Positions 34,290 to 44,482 of a stretch of DNA of 64,000 bases are shown here, one piece after another. The stretch covers positions 10,099,501 through 10,163,500 of the forward strand of contig CM073546.1 of NCBI GenBank assembly GCA_037074615.1, given 5' to 3'. The first letter of the stretch is position 1. Each line of letters opens with the position of its first letter. The stretch is from Leucaena leucocephala. Lineage: Eukaryota; Streptophyta; Magnoliopsida; Fabales; Fabaceae. A program made the translations under genes and the position numbers. Below the pieces are notes generated by a model. The model ran no database searches and was not told the DNA's origin. It saw only the letters and a program-made list of their open reading frames with translations.

Positions 34290-34550
34290 TGGGTTCAGTT
34301 AGTGAAGGGAGTGAGATATATGAATATTTAGAGTGTGTTCAATACTTAGGAAGTACCACTTTATTATAATTTTAGTTATGGCATTTAGAGAGGCATCCTA
34401 ACCCTTGCGTGTCTAAGTTTATGCTTAAGGGTAATTGATAACTCGTCCTGTCTAATATTAATATTGCGTGGGAAGAAGGGAGACTTAGCCTTGTCTTTTG
34501 CTCGTAGGTGAACTCAAGCCCTTTCAAAAATTTTTGTAACAAAAAAATGA
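34290..34550 (+). mobile_element. SINE-like repeat, copy 3
   Basis: Aligned with copies at 14776-15095 and 33018-33262. It ends AGCCCTTTCAAAAATTTTTG then TAACAAAAAAATGA, an A-rich tail as expected for a SINE. Non-coding. Confidence 0.6.
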
Positions 34551-35555
34551 AACGAAACTTATCATTTTGTCAAAAGAAAAAAGGTTGATACAAGAGGCTA
34601 CATGAAGATAATGTTATGTATACTCTAGTAATTAAATTTTAATTAGGATTTAACAATTGTATTTAAGTTTAGCTTGCATTTTAAGAGATTGTTTCCTTAC
34701 CTTTTAAGTTCAAGGACAAATTTAGTAATTAGAGGCCATATTTTCAAAGGTATAATGTAGTTCATATCCAAATTATATAGACAAGTTGTGTCAGCTGGGT
34801 GTTGCAAGATATATATATACTCCCTTTGGTCATAATTATAAGAGTCAATTAACTTTTTTAGATAAATCTAGAAAAATAAATAAATCAGTTAATTATAATC
34901 AAATCTAACAGTTTAAGATGAATTCATATTATATACTCTTCAATATGCCCAAATTAATCAATTAATACTTATATTAGTCATAATTAATTGATTTATTTAG
35001 CTTCTTAGATCTATCTAAAAAAGCTAACTGGCTCTTATAATTAGAACTGGAGATAGTAATTCTCTTTATATAGTTAGATATTAGTTGTTCTCTATGTACA
35101 ATTCTAGTTTGGTTACAACATCTCCATGATATGATCAAAAAGGTGATAAAGGGTGTGTATATGGGTTTGAAATATATATAACATGTATAAACCATTTGGT
35201 TTCTTTTCATACCGTAATTTGATCCAGCTTTTTAAAACTCTGTGAGAAGGAATATGCATAGTGATGCTATGAATTAACGTAGTTTGGATGGATCTTTGGT
35301 TTTTGTATGTATCTAATAGTGGCACTTAATGCACTTAATAATATTTCAGTGTATCTTTTGACATTTCGGCTTGTGTGAAATTGATTATTAGATTAAGGTG
35401 TAAATATGCTTATGAATTTTTTTCAAATGTGCATGTCATCGTAATGAAACTGAGTACAAAAGTTCCATTACAGATTAAAAAATGGGGGAAAATAATACCA
35501 GCATCGTTAATAATTGCAAACCTATGTTAATTTTATTTTGGTAGGTCCACTTGTG
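34551..35555. other. AT-rich spacer, no gene
   Basis: No convincing frame. A loose inverted repeat lies around 34830-35060: TCATAATTATAAGAGTCAATTAACTTTTTTAGAT and, later, TCTAAAAAAGCTAACTGGCTCTTATAATTA in complement orientation. It has the look of a short MITE of about 230 bp. Confidence 0.45.
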
Positions 35556-36295
35556 TCCACATCAACATAAACATCATCTCATCCTCCTTTTCAGTGACCA
35601 TGGCCTTCTTCTCCAATTGAGAATTCTTTGCCACTAGCTTCATCAAAAAACCAAAGTCAAGGCCGACAAGCATAAAGATATCTCTGTCGATGAGGAGTTT
35701 GATACTTGGATGGTAAAAAGGTTAAATAACCAGGCACATTTGGTCAAGAAAATACAAGTCCTCCTCAATTCAGTCTTCACAATTTGAAGCTCTTACTGAT
35801 CTCGTAGAAGCGGATGCTAATCCAAACACACACCATCATCATCGATTAAGTTTCAAGTGATTGACAAAAGTTTCAAAATCTGCTTCAATTCGCTCAATAT
35901 CATACCAGTCTTCTTCAACTCATCTTGATCGTAACACCATTCCCCATTATCCACTTGGAGAGCTTCCACATTCTTTTACCGTTTCCAACAATTAGTAACA
36001 GTATAAAAATAACAAGCGTTTTTATCTCCATAGAATTGCACCTCGAATATTAGACCCACATAATCTCTTCTTGCACCAATCCCTTGTCTAACTCTTCCTA
36101 CATCTCCATCCTCATTCTAATTCATGCATTCCAACTTAGTAAGAAGCGTCATTTTCCTTCTATCAGAACTCCCGAATACTTTTTTGTCCTAATTTGTCAC
36201 TTCTTTAACACAAGCAACATTAATTTCCCAACTTCGAGAATGTCGCCAAAAATTTCTTCCCATATCCACAAAACCATCATCTCCTAACAAAAAAG
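35556..36295 (-). pseudogene. LINE ORF2 fragment (minus)
   Basis: On the minus strand a broken frame reads like the linker before the RT in plant L1-type LINEs: a trace of the W-x-x-x-G-D-x-N-T-x-F-F motif appears as FYGDKNACYFYTV (about 36035-35995), followed by a VDNGEWCYDQDEL block (about 35960-35920). Stops and frame changes throughout. It is separate from the plus-strand LINE at 1.6-9.8 kb. Assignment is moderate. Confidence 0.45.
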
Positions 36296-36703
36296 TGAAA
36301 GGATTTTTTTTTTCCCAAGGGAATTTCATCATTTAGAATTTAAAAAATTAATTTTAGATCATATAAAATTTTACAGTCATTTAATAATTTTTTTACAATT
36401 AAATTCTTTATATAAAATTTAAATACAATTTTCCCTTAATTTTTCAATCAAGAATTTTCAGCCATCCAATTTTCTCTTTAAATTAATTATTCTATACGCT
36501 TTTTCTATGCTAAATCCTAAAACCCAACCCTAGAAGAAAACCATAAAATGTCAGACTGTAAACTCATTCCACACACCCTCTTACTGCATTCAACCCTTGG
36601 ACTGTACAATCTTTTGGGCCAACTGTTCTTCTTCTTCTTCCAATCCCTCCTCTGTATTCAAAATTCATAGAGCCTAAACGATCCCACTTGCTCTATCCCT
36701 CAA
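36296..36703 (+). other. Upstream region / 5' UTR of the CPSF30-like copy
   Basis: Sequence before the ATG. It is less AT-rich from about 36525 and contains AACCCTAGAAG-like and CTTCTTCTTCTTCCAATCC text, as in plant 5' UTRs. No clear TATA box at the expected distance. Confidence 0.4.
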
Positions 36704-38821
36704 ATGGAGGATGCTGAAGGAGTCTTCAGCTTCTATTTTGAGGGCGGCCTCGACACTGCTCCCGTCAACCTAGCTGGACCGTCCAGACCTCTGGCCCCAT
36801 CTGATTCTCCCCCCTTTTCTACCGCCACAGCTAATGGTGTTACACCTAGCGTTGCTGACCCTACTGCGAGCAATATTCCTGGCCGCCGGAGCTTCCGGCA
36901 GACGGTTTGCCGGCACTGGCTTTATGGACTCTGCATGAAGGGCGATGCCTGCGGCTTTTTACACCAATATGACAAAGCGCAGATGCCCGTTTGCCCATTT
37001 TTTAGATTATACGGGGAGTGCCGGGAGCAGGACTGCATGTAGAAGTATACAAAGATATCAAGGAGTGTAACATGTATGTATGACTACCCAGTTTCTTTTA
37101 ACCTAATGCTCTGCGTAAACTCAATTTGACTTAATATGCCCCAGGAGATTAATGTAGGTTTATGTATTCTGTATAATAGTTGGTTGTCAGTTTAAATTCT
37201 GATGGGTCAGCAAAAGTTCAGTGAGATTGATGTCCACTGTCAATATTATAAGTTCTTTCAACAACAATTGCGCTCTTGCTATTTGGCCTGTTTCGAATGT
37301 TCCCTCAGGCATCTTTTTCTGTGCAGTTGTTTTACTTTAGGGGTTTGGGAGAAGGAAGGTGTGGAATATTTTGTGGAGTTGGGCAAATGTATGAGTGGTT
37401 CTGACTTTGGGGAACTTGGTTGGAGTGACAAGTTTAAGTTCTTGAAAAAGTTTCCGTTTTTATGCAATTTCAATAGCGCATTATTTCTTGGCAAATCTCT
37501 GCTAATAAATTTATAAGGGAGCTTCTTTTTGATGTTTATCCAAAGTGGTTGGAAGGATTTATATATTTGATGTTCTTCTCTCCTTTCTCTTTTCATTGGT
37601 ACTCATCTGGTCCTTAATATAATACCGGAAGAGTATCTTAAAAGATGTCTTATTCTGCTGATCTGGTTTTCAATTTTTCATTTTCATCTCTTCAATAAAT
37701 AAATTTTTCTTCACCCAAAGAAGAAAAAAATTGCATTCAATGTGCCTTACTGAATGTTCTTTGATATAAGAGGACCATGAACTTGTGTGTCAATGATTTT
37801 ACTGTTGCTGTGTCCGCAGGTACAAGTTGGGATTTTGTCCTAATGGTCCTGATTGGCGGTATAGGCATGCAAAAGTTCCTGGACCTCCCCTTCCCGTTGA
37901 AGAAGTGCTTCAAAAGACTCAACATTTATATTGTTATAATTATGGCAACTTCAACAAAATTTTCCAAGAGGTTCTGGCTATTCTCAGCAAGCTGAGAAAT
38001 CTCAGTTTCCACAAGGTCCTAATTCTGCAAACCAAGCTGTGCCTGGAAAGCCATTACTAGCATAATCAGGCAATGTCCAGCAGCAACAGCAGCAACAACA
38101 GCCAATACCACAGTCTCAGCTGCAGGGTAGCCAGAGTCAAATACAAAATACTACTAATGGTCAACCCAATCCGACGAACAGAACAACTATAACATTACCT
38201 CAAGGAATATCTAGGTGTGTTCATAGACCTGTAGTTTTCAAATGGCTGTATAAATTGGTTATCAGTTTACTTATGTCAATAATTTATGCAAAGTTTTAAA
38301 GATTATTTGCGTGAAATAATAATTGTCACTCATCAATTGTAGATAGTTTGCTGTTTGCTCGTAAGAGTATTGTTGCCCACAATGGTCTTGGCTCTTTATA
38401 CATGTATTTCATGCTTGGCAGTATTAATTTAACTTTTTATACAATCGGTTTGATTTACCACACACGCTATAGTTTTAATTTTAATGGGAAATGGCAGATG
38501 TTACACCCTTTGGATTTCCTATAAGAATTTCCTGCCTCAGTTAATTGCCTGGTCTCTGGACAATAAGTTACTAATGATTTGTAAATATTAGCTGGGATTT
38601 TCTATCATTTCAATTTTACTTTTGGAGGATCTTTACTACTAGATAGTAAGGTATTATTTAAATGTCCCCAATTGTTTCTTTAATTGGGTCTGGAATTGTG
38701 TTAAAAAAACATTTTATTGCACTTATGTAATCCATGCATTTGTCATAAGATCTTATCTATTTGCTTTTGTTGGTCATAGAAGCATGCGCCCGCACATAAA
38801 TAATTACATATATACAAAAAT

Positions 38822-38838
38822 GTGTGTGTGTGTGAGTT
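38822..38838. repeat. Short GT microsatellite
   Basis: TGTGTGTGTGTGTG run in the CPSF30-like intron. Confidence 0.7.
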
Positions 38839-39164
38839 AGGCTATGCAAGGGGTATTATTCTCTGCCCTATTGCATTACTACATCTGTTTGCGTCTTGAT
38901 TTTCTTCTCTGTTGAATGTTAAAATTTGAAACAAAAGCCTATTATAAATGTGTTTGACCTTTTTTGCTGCTGGCTGGTCTGCCCTCCAGAACGTACCACA
39001 AGGGATAGGGTCTTGGTCAGTAATTATTTTGCAAGGGATTACATGTTTCGTGACATTATGTATGAAAACTTTCTCAACATCTACAGTTGAGAAAGGGTGT
39101 TATAACTTATTGAAATGTGCATTTTTCCTCAAGCGGTCTACAACCACTAAAATTACTTATTAAA

Positions 39165-39515
39165 GGACTTGGGAAGCTCTTCAATATAATCTATTACCAA
39201 ATCCGTACAAAGTGTGGTTGGAATAGATAGCGACTTTGACAGCTCAGGTTAATTCCTTACATCTTTCTCCATACCCTTCCACTAGAAAATTGCTGCCAGC
39301 CTTTTGGATGTAGAAGTCACCCCCGCATGCCTACCTATGGGGCTATCGTGAAAGTCTCCTATCAATGTACTTTGTGATTTTGTGCTGGCTCCTACTACTA
39401 ATCTCCCCTTCTTTTACAAGGTCTGGTTTAGCCAAGAATGCTTAAGATATCTATCTCGATTCTGCTTTAGCTCATTGATAAGGCTTCTCATCTTCTCATT
39501 ATGAACTCAAGATTG
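39165..39515 (-). pseudogene. Ty3/Gypsy integrase fragment
   Basis: On the minus strand, broken frames read like the integrase N-terminus of plant chromo-type Gypsy elements: LVVGASTKSQ, FHDSPIGRHAGVTSTSKRLA and WKGMEKDV, the zinc-binding H-x-H region and its helix. It stops before the catalytic core (TDLVIDYIEELPKS remains). There is no LTR nearby. An old insertion in the CPSF30-like intron. Confidence 0.7.
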
Positions 39516-39750
39516 TTTAATAATGGTGCGCAAGCTTGATAAAATTCTATTAATAGCCAAGCATTTGTTGCTGGCTTCCTTTACCTCTCTTGCCTTGAGA
39601 TAGTGTGCTTGCCAAACAAGATGCTTATGTTTGCCAAACAATATGCATATGAAGTTTTCCATGGTAGCCCTATGATGGCTTATTGTTGTCAAGATATTAC
39701 TTGTAGCCCCCAGTATAAATAAATTATACTTATCCTTAAACGTGGTAAAA

Positions 39751-39755
39751 AGTTG
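39751..39755. repeat. Left target-site duplication of Copia C
   Basis: AGTTG, repeated at 44478-44482. Confidence 0.9.
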
Positions 39756-39960
39756 TGTAGTCTTTCTAGGGCTTGAATAATGCCATAATATTATTCATAG
39801 GAGCTACTGAATTTATAGAGTACAATTAGATAGAAAATAACAATAATATCCTATCCTAATCTTATCTGAATGATATCCTAATGTCTTATCTATAATCTCC
39901 CCATATCTCTCATAATATCTTAACTGTTTATAATGATTAATTATTTCCATAATTACCACA
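39756..39960 (-). repeat. Copia C 3' LTR (left on plus)
   Basis: On plus: TGTAGTCTTT to AATTACCACA. Next to it, 39961-39976 (CTCCCCCTCAAGTTGG on plus) is the complement of the polypurine tract. Confidence 0.95.
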
Positions 39961-40642
39961 CTCCCCCTCAAGTTGGATCATAGATATTGATCATGTCCAA
40001 CTTGCTTACAAAGCGTTCGAACCCATCTTCTGGTAGTCCTTTAGTAAGGATATCGGCTACTTGTAACTTGGTGGGAACATATGACAGACTGATGATCCCA
40101 TCTTCAACTTTTTCTCTAATAAAATGTCTGTCCACATCCACATGTTTGGTTCTGCTATGTTGAACAGGATTCAGTGCCATACTTAATGCTGCTTTGTTGT
40201 CACAGTAGAATTTCAGTGGAGAATCAAACTGAAAATGAGCTTCTTCTGCCACTCTTTTCAACTAGAGCCCTTCCATAATGCCTTGGGATAGGGCTCTTAA
40301 CTCAGATTCTGCACTACTCTTGGCAACAACTCTCTGCTTCTGACTTTGCCATGTCACTAGATTACCCCACACAAAGGTGCAGTATCTTATCCTGATCTCC
40401 TGCATAATCTGCATCTGTAAAGATTTCAATATCTCTGACATTGTTCTTTTTAAAGAACAATCCCTTGCCAGGTGTACCTTTAAGGTATCTTAGAATTTTA
40501 TAAGCTGCATCTAGATGTTTCTTCTTCGGAGCATGCATGTGTTGACTAGTTACACTTACTGCAAAGGCAATATCTAGCCTAGTATGCGAAAGATAAATGA
40601 GCTTACCAACTAGTCTTTGATATTGGCCTTTATCTGTTGCCG
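39961..40642 (-). pseudogene. Copia C RNase H region
   Basis: End of pol in the minus direction. Frame 40799-40362 carries DKGQYQRLVGKLIYLSHTR and the connection domain ILRYLKGTPGKGLFF, then TDADYAGDQ. A frameshift near 40385 puts the next part (VWGNLVTWQ, VAKSSAESELRAL) in another frame. A TAG at 40264-40262 replaces what is Trp in relatives. The final 97 codons, 40261-39968, hold FYCDNKAALSMAL, HSRTKHVDVDRHFIREK and VADILTKGLPEDGFERFVSK. The E and D catalytic positions are present in the text but split by the lesions. Confidence 0.88.
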
Positions 40643-40644
40643 CC

Positions 40645-43407
40645 TCATTTGCCTCTTGCTTTATTTCTCGAGCTGCTTCTTTTTCCTTTTTTTTTTCTTG
40701 TTGGTTTCTTTTTTGTACAAACAGGTACTTTGCTCGGTCGACACCCAAGCATTCCTGTTTCTTTGAGAAGATCCAGTATATACTTCCTTTGAGAAACATA
40801 GATCCCCTTTTGAGACCTTGCTACTTCCATACCTAGGAAATACTTCAGTTTTCCAAGGTCTTTTACTTCAAACTGCTTATTGAGCGCCATTTTAACTCTT
40901 TCCATCTCCTTGATGTTATTTCCTGTGAGAATAATGTCATCCACATACACAATGAGGATAGTTATCAAATCACTCTCTTTTAACACAAACATGGTGTGAT
41001 CTGACAAGCTTTGTTTGTAACCTTCAGCCTTGAGTACTGTAGAGAATCTGTCAAACCAAGCACGTGGTGATTGCTTTAAGCCATAAATCGATTTTTTTAA
41101 TCTACATACTTGACTATTTTTGTCCTTATCAAATCCAGGTGGGATACTCATGTAAACCTCTTCCTTTAATTCACCATTAAGGAACGCATTTTTTATGTCA
41201 AGTTGTTGGAGGGGCCAATTGAGATTAGCAGCAATAGAAAGTAAGACCCGTATGGTATTTAACTTAGCAACAGGGGCAAATGTTTCATTGTAGTCAATTC
41301 CATAAGTCTGGGTAAATCCTTTGGCAACTAGCCTTGCCTTGTACTTATTTAATGAACCATCAGCATTAAATTTTGGTGTAAACACCCATTTGCATCCCAC
41401 AGGTTTGGTTCCTTCTGGTAGTGTAGTAAGCTCCCATGTCTCATTCTTTTCTAGTGCTTTAATTTCTTCTATTACTGCATTTTTCCATTCTGGACTCTCA
41501 AGAGCTTCATATACGGTTCTAGGGACTTGAATCCGATCAAGATTAGTAACAAAGCTATAATGCTTCTCAGAGAGAGAGGAGAAAGAAACATACTTCTGAA
41601 TAGGATGCTTGGTGCATGCTCGAGTTTTCTTTCTTAATGCAATAGGGAGTTCTTCCTCTCTTGTCTCTGTTGCTCTAATATCGGCATTCACAGAACCTTC
41701 TATCGGTGATGAGATTGGGACCTCTTCAGGTATGCTAGACTCAACTACCTGTTTATTTCTACGTGAGTAAATAAGATCAAATTGTTGATCTTGGACCTCC
41801 TGTCGTGGCATAACATTGGATTGGTCTGTAGAGAGTTGAATAGGGGCTGAAGGGGATATGGGTTCTGGAAGACACTCACGCTGAAACTCACTCCAATTCT
41901 CCCCCTGAGTTGAAGGTTTGGTGAAATAGGGCTCCTGTTCTGCAAAGGTAACATATCGGCTGACAAAGAGGTGTTTAGAAATAGGATCATAGCACCGATA
42001 CCCTTTGTGGGAGTTGGAGTAACCTAAAAATACACACTTGACAGATCGGGGATGAAATTTAGATGGTGGATGATGTTGATGGACGAAGGCAGAACAACCA
42101 AAGACTCGAAGTAGTAATGTGTAATCAAGGTGAGTAACAGTGTGAGTTTCACGGAGTTTATCTAAAGGAGCAATATAGGACAGAACTCGACTAGGGAAGC
42201 GGTTAATTAAATGAGTAGCAGTGAGTATGGCATCCCCCCAGAAAAAGTTTGGGGTATGATGGGTATATAACAATGCGCGGGCAACTTCAAGGAGGTGTTT
42301 GTTTTTCCTTTCGGCAATTCTATTTTGTTGAGGACTATAAGGGCAACTGCTTTTGTGCACAATACCATGGGTTTTAAGAAAACTGTCAAGTGAGTGATTA
42401 AAATATTCTGACCCATGATCCGTGTAAAGGACTTGGATTGTGGAGTGAAACTGATTTTGGACATAATGGAAAAACTCAATAAACACGGAGAAAACAGTTG
42501 ACTTGTCTTTTAACAGGTAGACCCAACACATGCGTGTGTGATCATCAATGAACGTAACAAAATACTTGGAACGAGTACGACTTGGGATACGAGAGGGACC
42601 CCAAACATCGTTGTGAATGATTGAAAATGGGCGAGTAGACTTATAGACAGAGGGCGAAAAAGTAGGCCGATGGTGTTTGGCTAACTCACACACATCACAA
42701 TGTGGAATAGCACTTTTATGGGAAGGTAAATGTGGCAATAATTTTTGTAAGTAAGAAAAATTAGGATGACCCATCCTTTTATGCCATAATACGATATCAT
42801 TGTCATCGGAAGTCGAGATTAAGCCATTTATTCTATATAAAGTACTCATGGTAGAAGCATCAAGGTAGTAGAGCCCCGCACATTCTTTAGCTGTGCCAAT
42901 CGTCATCCCCGATAAGAGATCCTGAAAAACACAATAAGATGGAAAGAAGTGAGCAGAGCAATTGAGTTGTTTAGTCAGCTTACTAATAGATAGTAAATTG
43001 CAAACCAAGTGTGGGACATGCAAAACAGAGTCAAGATGTAATTTTTCTGACAGATGGACAGTCCCAGTGCCAGCTATAGGAGAAGAAGAACCTGTAGCTA
43101 TCTTAATTGATTTACTTCCAATCAGAGGAATATAGGAATCAAACATTTTGACGTCCGAGGTCATATGGTCGGAAGCTCCTGTATCAACAATCCATTTGGT
43201 AGGGACAAATGTATGTAAGGCAGTAGCATGAGTACCTCGGTGGGTGGCAGTAGTAGAAGATTGTTCAATATGAAGAGTTTTGAAATACCCAAATAATTGA
43301 TTCATTTGCTCTTTACTTATAGCGGGGACAGATGAATGATCCATTTTTGAAGACCTATGGAGTGACTTTTCCATTACTTTTTTAAAGTGCCATACGTATA
43401 GCAGCAT
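40645..43407 (-). CDS. Copia C pol: protease, integrase, RT (920 codons)
   Basis: One open frame of 920 codons. Residues about 1-55 are the tail of gag-pol with no zinc knuckle (MNQLFGYFKTLHIEQ). The protease active site WIVDTGASDHM is at about residues 72-82. The integrase zinc region starts HKRMGHPNFSYLQ and ends CDVCELAKHHR. The core has VWGPSRI, YFVTFIDDHTRMCWVYLL, VLYTDHGSEY and SPQQNRIAERKNKHLLEVAR, so D, D and E are kept. The RT has NETWELTTLPEGTKPVGCKW, LDIKNAFLNGELKEEVYM and YVDD at 40946-40935. The frame is lost in a run of ten T (plus 40687-40696), just before the RNase H connection. The ATG is internal to the polyprotein, because gag is missing upstream. Confidence 0.93.
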   Translation of the reverse strand: MLLYVWHFKKVMEKSLHRSSKMDHSSVPAISKEQMNQLFGYFKTLHIEQSSTTATHRGTHATALHTFVPTKWIVDTGASDHMTSDVKMFDSYIPLIGSKSIKIATGSSSPIAGTGTVHLSEKLHLDSVLHVPHLVCNLLSISKLTKQLNCSAHFFPSYCVFQDLLSGMTIGTAKECAGLYYLDASTMSTLYRINGLISTSDDNDIVLWHKRMGHPNFSYLQKLLPHLPSHKSAIPHCDVCELAKHHRPTFSPSVYKSTRPFSIIHNDVWGPSRIPSRTRSKYFVTFIDDHTRMCWVYLLKDKSTVFSVFIEFFHYVQNQFHSTIQVLYTDHGSEYFNHSLDSFLKTHGIVHKSSCPYSPQQNRIAERKNKHLLEVARALLYTHHTPNFFWGDAILTATHLINRFPSRVLSYIAPLDKLRETHTVTHLDYTLLLRVFGCSAFVHQHHPPSKFHPRSVKCVFLGYSNSHKGYRCYDPISKHLFVSRYVTFAEQEPYFTKPSTQGENWSEFQRECLPEPISPSAPIQLSTDQSNVMPRQEVQDQQFDLIYSRRNKQVVESSIPEEVPISSPIEGSVNADIRATETREEELPIALRKKTRACTKHPIQKYVSFSSLSEKHYSFVTNLDRIQVPRTVYEALESPEWKNAVIEEIKALEKNETWELTTLPEGTKPVGCKWVFTPKFNADGSLNKYKARLVAKGFTQTYGIDYNETFAPVAKLNTIRVLLSIAANLNWPLQQLDIKNAFLNGELKEEVYMSIPPGFDKDKNSQVCRLKKSIYGLKQSPRAWFDRFSTVLKAEGYKQSLSDHTMFVLKESDLITILIVYVDDIILTGNNIKEMERVKMALNKQFEVKDLGKLKYFLGMEVARSQKGIYVSQRKYILDLLKETGMLGCRPSKVPVCTKKKPTRKKKGKRSSSRNKARGK

Positions 43408-43647
43408 TCACGTAATCACGAGGATATACGGCGTCATTTATATTACTCCTTCTAATAATAAATGGCCACGTCGTCACCTAATTGGAGGAACTAACAAACA
43501 TGGAAACGTATGGGAGCCTTGGGGGAACCAAAAGGCCAAAGGTCTCACTGCTTTCGCTCGTCACTGTGAACTGAACTGTGGTTTTTCTGCTCTGCTAGGG
43601 TTTAGGAAATCGTGAGAAAGAGTTCAACAAGCGTTTCTCCGGTAAGT
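43408..43647 (+). other. Captured 5' flank/5' UTR of the SWIB gene
   Basis: Sequence between pol and the SWIB start. It is less AT-rich than the rest of the element, with CTGCTAGGGTTTAGGAAATC, a typical plant 5' leader text, about 50 bases before the ATG. It probably entered the element together with the coding piece. The exact junction with Copia sequence lies near 43410-43440. Confidence 0.5.
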
Positions 43648-43893
43648 ATGGCAGCGAATAGGGTTTTCGGAGCTTATAGTAGAGCCTTGATGGTGGCGGC
43701 GGCGAAGGGGGCTGCGTCCGGTGTAAAGACTGCTGCGAAGACGGCCCCGCCGAAAAGTCGAGGCGGCGCCTTAACGAAGGCGATCCCTGTCTCTCCGCAG
43801 CTTGGCAAGTTTCTCGGTGCGTCTGAATCTTCACGTACTCATGCCGTCAAGAAAGTGTGGGAGCACATCAAACTCCACAACCTCCAGAATTAG
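43648..43893 (+). pseudogene. Captured SWIB/MDM2-domain gene fragment inside Copia C
   Basis: 81 codons, antisense to the retrotransposon. The ATG at 43648 gives MAANRVFGAYSRALMVAAAK, a basic Ala-rich start like organelle transit peptides of small plant SWIB proteins, then a linker, then the start of the SWIB domain: VSPQLGKFLGASESSRTHAV, KKVWEHIKLHNLQN, stop. Full-length relatives are about 110-145 residues and continue with about 40 more SWIB residues, which are absent here. An upstream in-frame ATG at 43612 is possible. The C/G-rich codon use differs from the AT-rich neighbourhood. It is a host-gene piece captured by the element, not a viral or Copia gene. Confidence 0.88.
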
Positions 43894-43899
43894 GCTTCT

Positions 43900-44272
43900 T
43901 GGACACGTCACGACACGACGACTGTTGGAACTGATGAATAGAGGCTTCACGGGACGATGACCACTGGGACTGAGGAACAGAGGCTTCACGGGATGATGAA
44001 TCAGAGATCGCCGCACGTCTCGCTCTACAGGAACAGAGGACACTGTCGGACGGGAACAAGGAACACCGACGCTTACACACGTCTCGTGCTGGGGCTCATT
44101 GTCTGGCACTCGTGGACGAAACAGAGGACGCTTGGTGTTGAAGGTGGGTTGTCGCCGTCGAGACTCGTCTGTCGCTGTCTGCTCGTTGGTCGTCAGACTA
44201 TCACACTGCGATCACTGGATAGAGCAGAGTCGACGCTATGGGGGGATGGTGATGGCACTGGCTTTGATACCA
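43900..44272 (-). other. Copia C leader with a ~41-bp tandem duplication
   Basis: Region between the captured gene and the primer site. Two units at about 43921-43961 and 43962-44000 share GAGGCTTCACGGGA and GATGA. It has unusually many CpG and GAC/CGT words. No coding function is seen; plus-strand frames here have no similarity. The primer site complement, TTTGATACCA, is at 44263-44272. Confidence 0.6.
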
Positions 44273-44477
44273 TGTAGTCTTTCTAGGGCTTGAATAATGC
44301 CATAATATTATTCATAGGAGCTACTGAATTTATATAGTACAATTAGATAGAAAATAACAATAATATCCTATCCTAATCTTATCTGAATGATATCCTAATG
44401 TCTTATCTATAATCTCCCCATATCTCTCATAATATCTTAACTGTTTATAATGATTAATTATTTCCATAATTACCACA
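44273..44477 (-). repeat. Copia C 5' LTR (right on plus)
   Basis: 205 bp, differing from 39756-39960 at one position by eye. On plus it is preceded by ...TTTGATACCA, the complement of TGGTATCAAA, the initiator-Met primer site. Confidence 0.95.
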
Positions 44478-44482
44478 AGTTG
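44478..44482. repeat. Right target-site duplication of Copia C
   Basis: AGTTG, identical to 39751-39755. Confidence 0.9.

Larger units (their letters stand above)
39756..44477 (-). mobile_element. Copia element C, young, carries a captured SWIB gene piece
   Basis: A 4722-bp minus-strand Ty1/Copia element with 205-bp LTRs, a 5-bp target duplication, primer site and polypurine tract. By eye the two LTRs differ at one position (ATAGAGTA versus ATATAGTA), so insertion is recent. Pol is long and recognisable, but no gag capsid or zinc knuckle is present: between the leader and protease lies a plus-strand SWIB-domain gene fragment. The element inserted in an intron of the CPSF30-like pseudogene. 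Without gag and with three pol lesions it must have depended on proteins made by other elements. Confidence 0.95.

Noticed and set aside
36704..37042. A functional short CPSF30 form ending at 37042
   Set aside because: The stop falls inside zinc finger 2 before its last ligand, with a frameshift after it; this is not a natural end in the family.
41321..42479. Several frames of 69-90 codons on plus and minus
   Set aside because: Shadows of the 920-codon Copia C pol frame.
43831..44109. Minus-strand frame of 92 codons and plus frame 43957-44277 in the Copia C leader
   Set aside because: Arginine/serine-rich translations of a CpG-rich leader with a short duplication; no gag motif or zinc knuckle in any frame.
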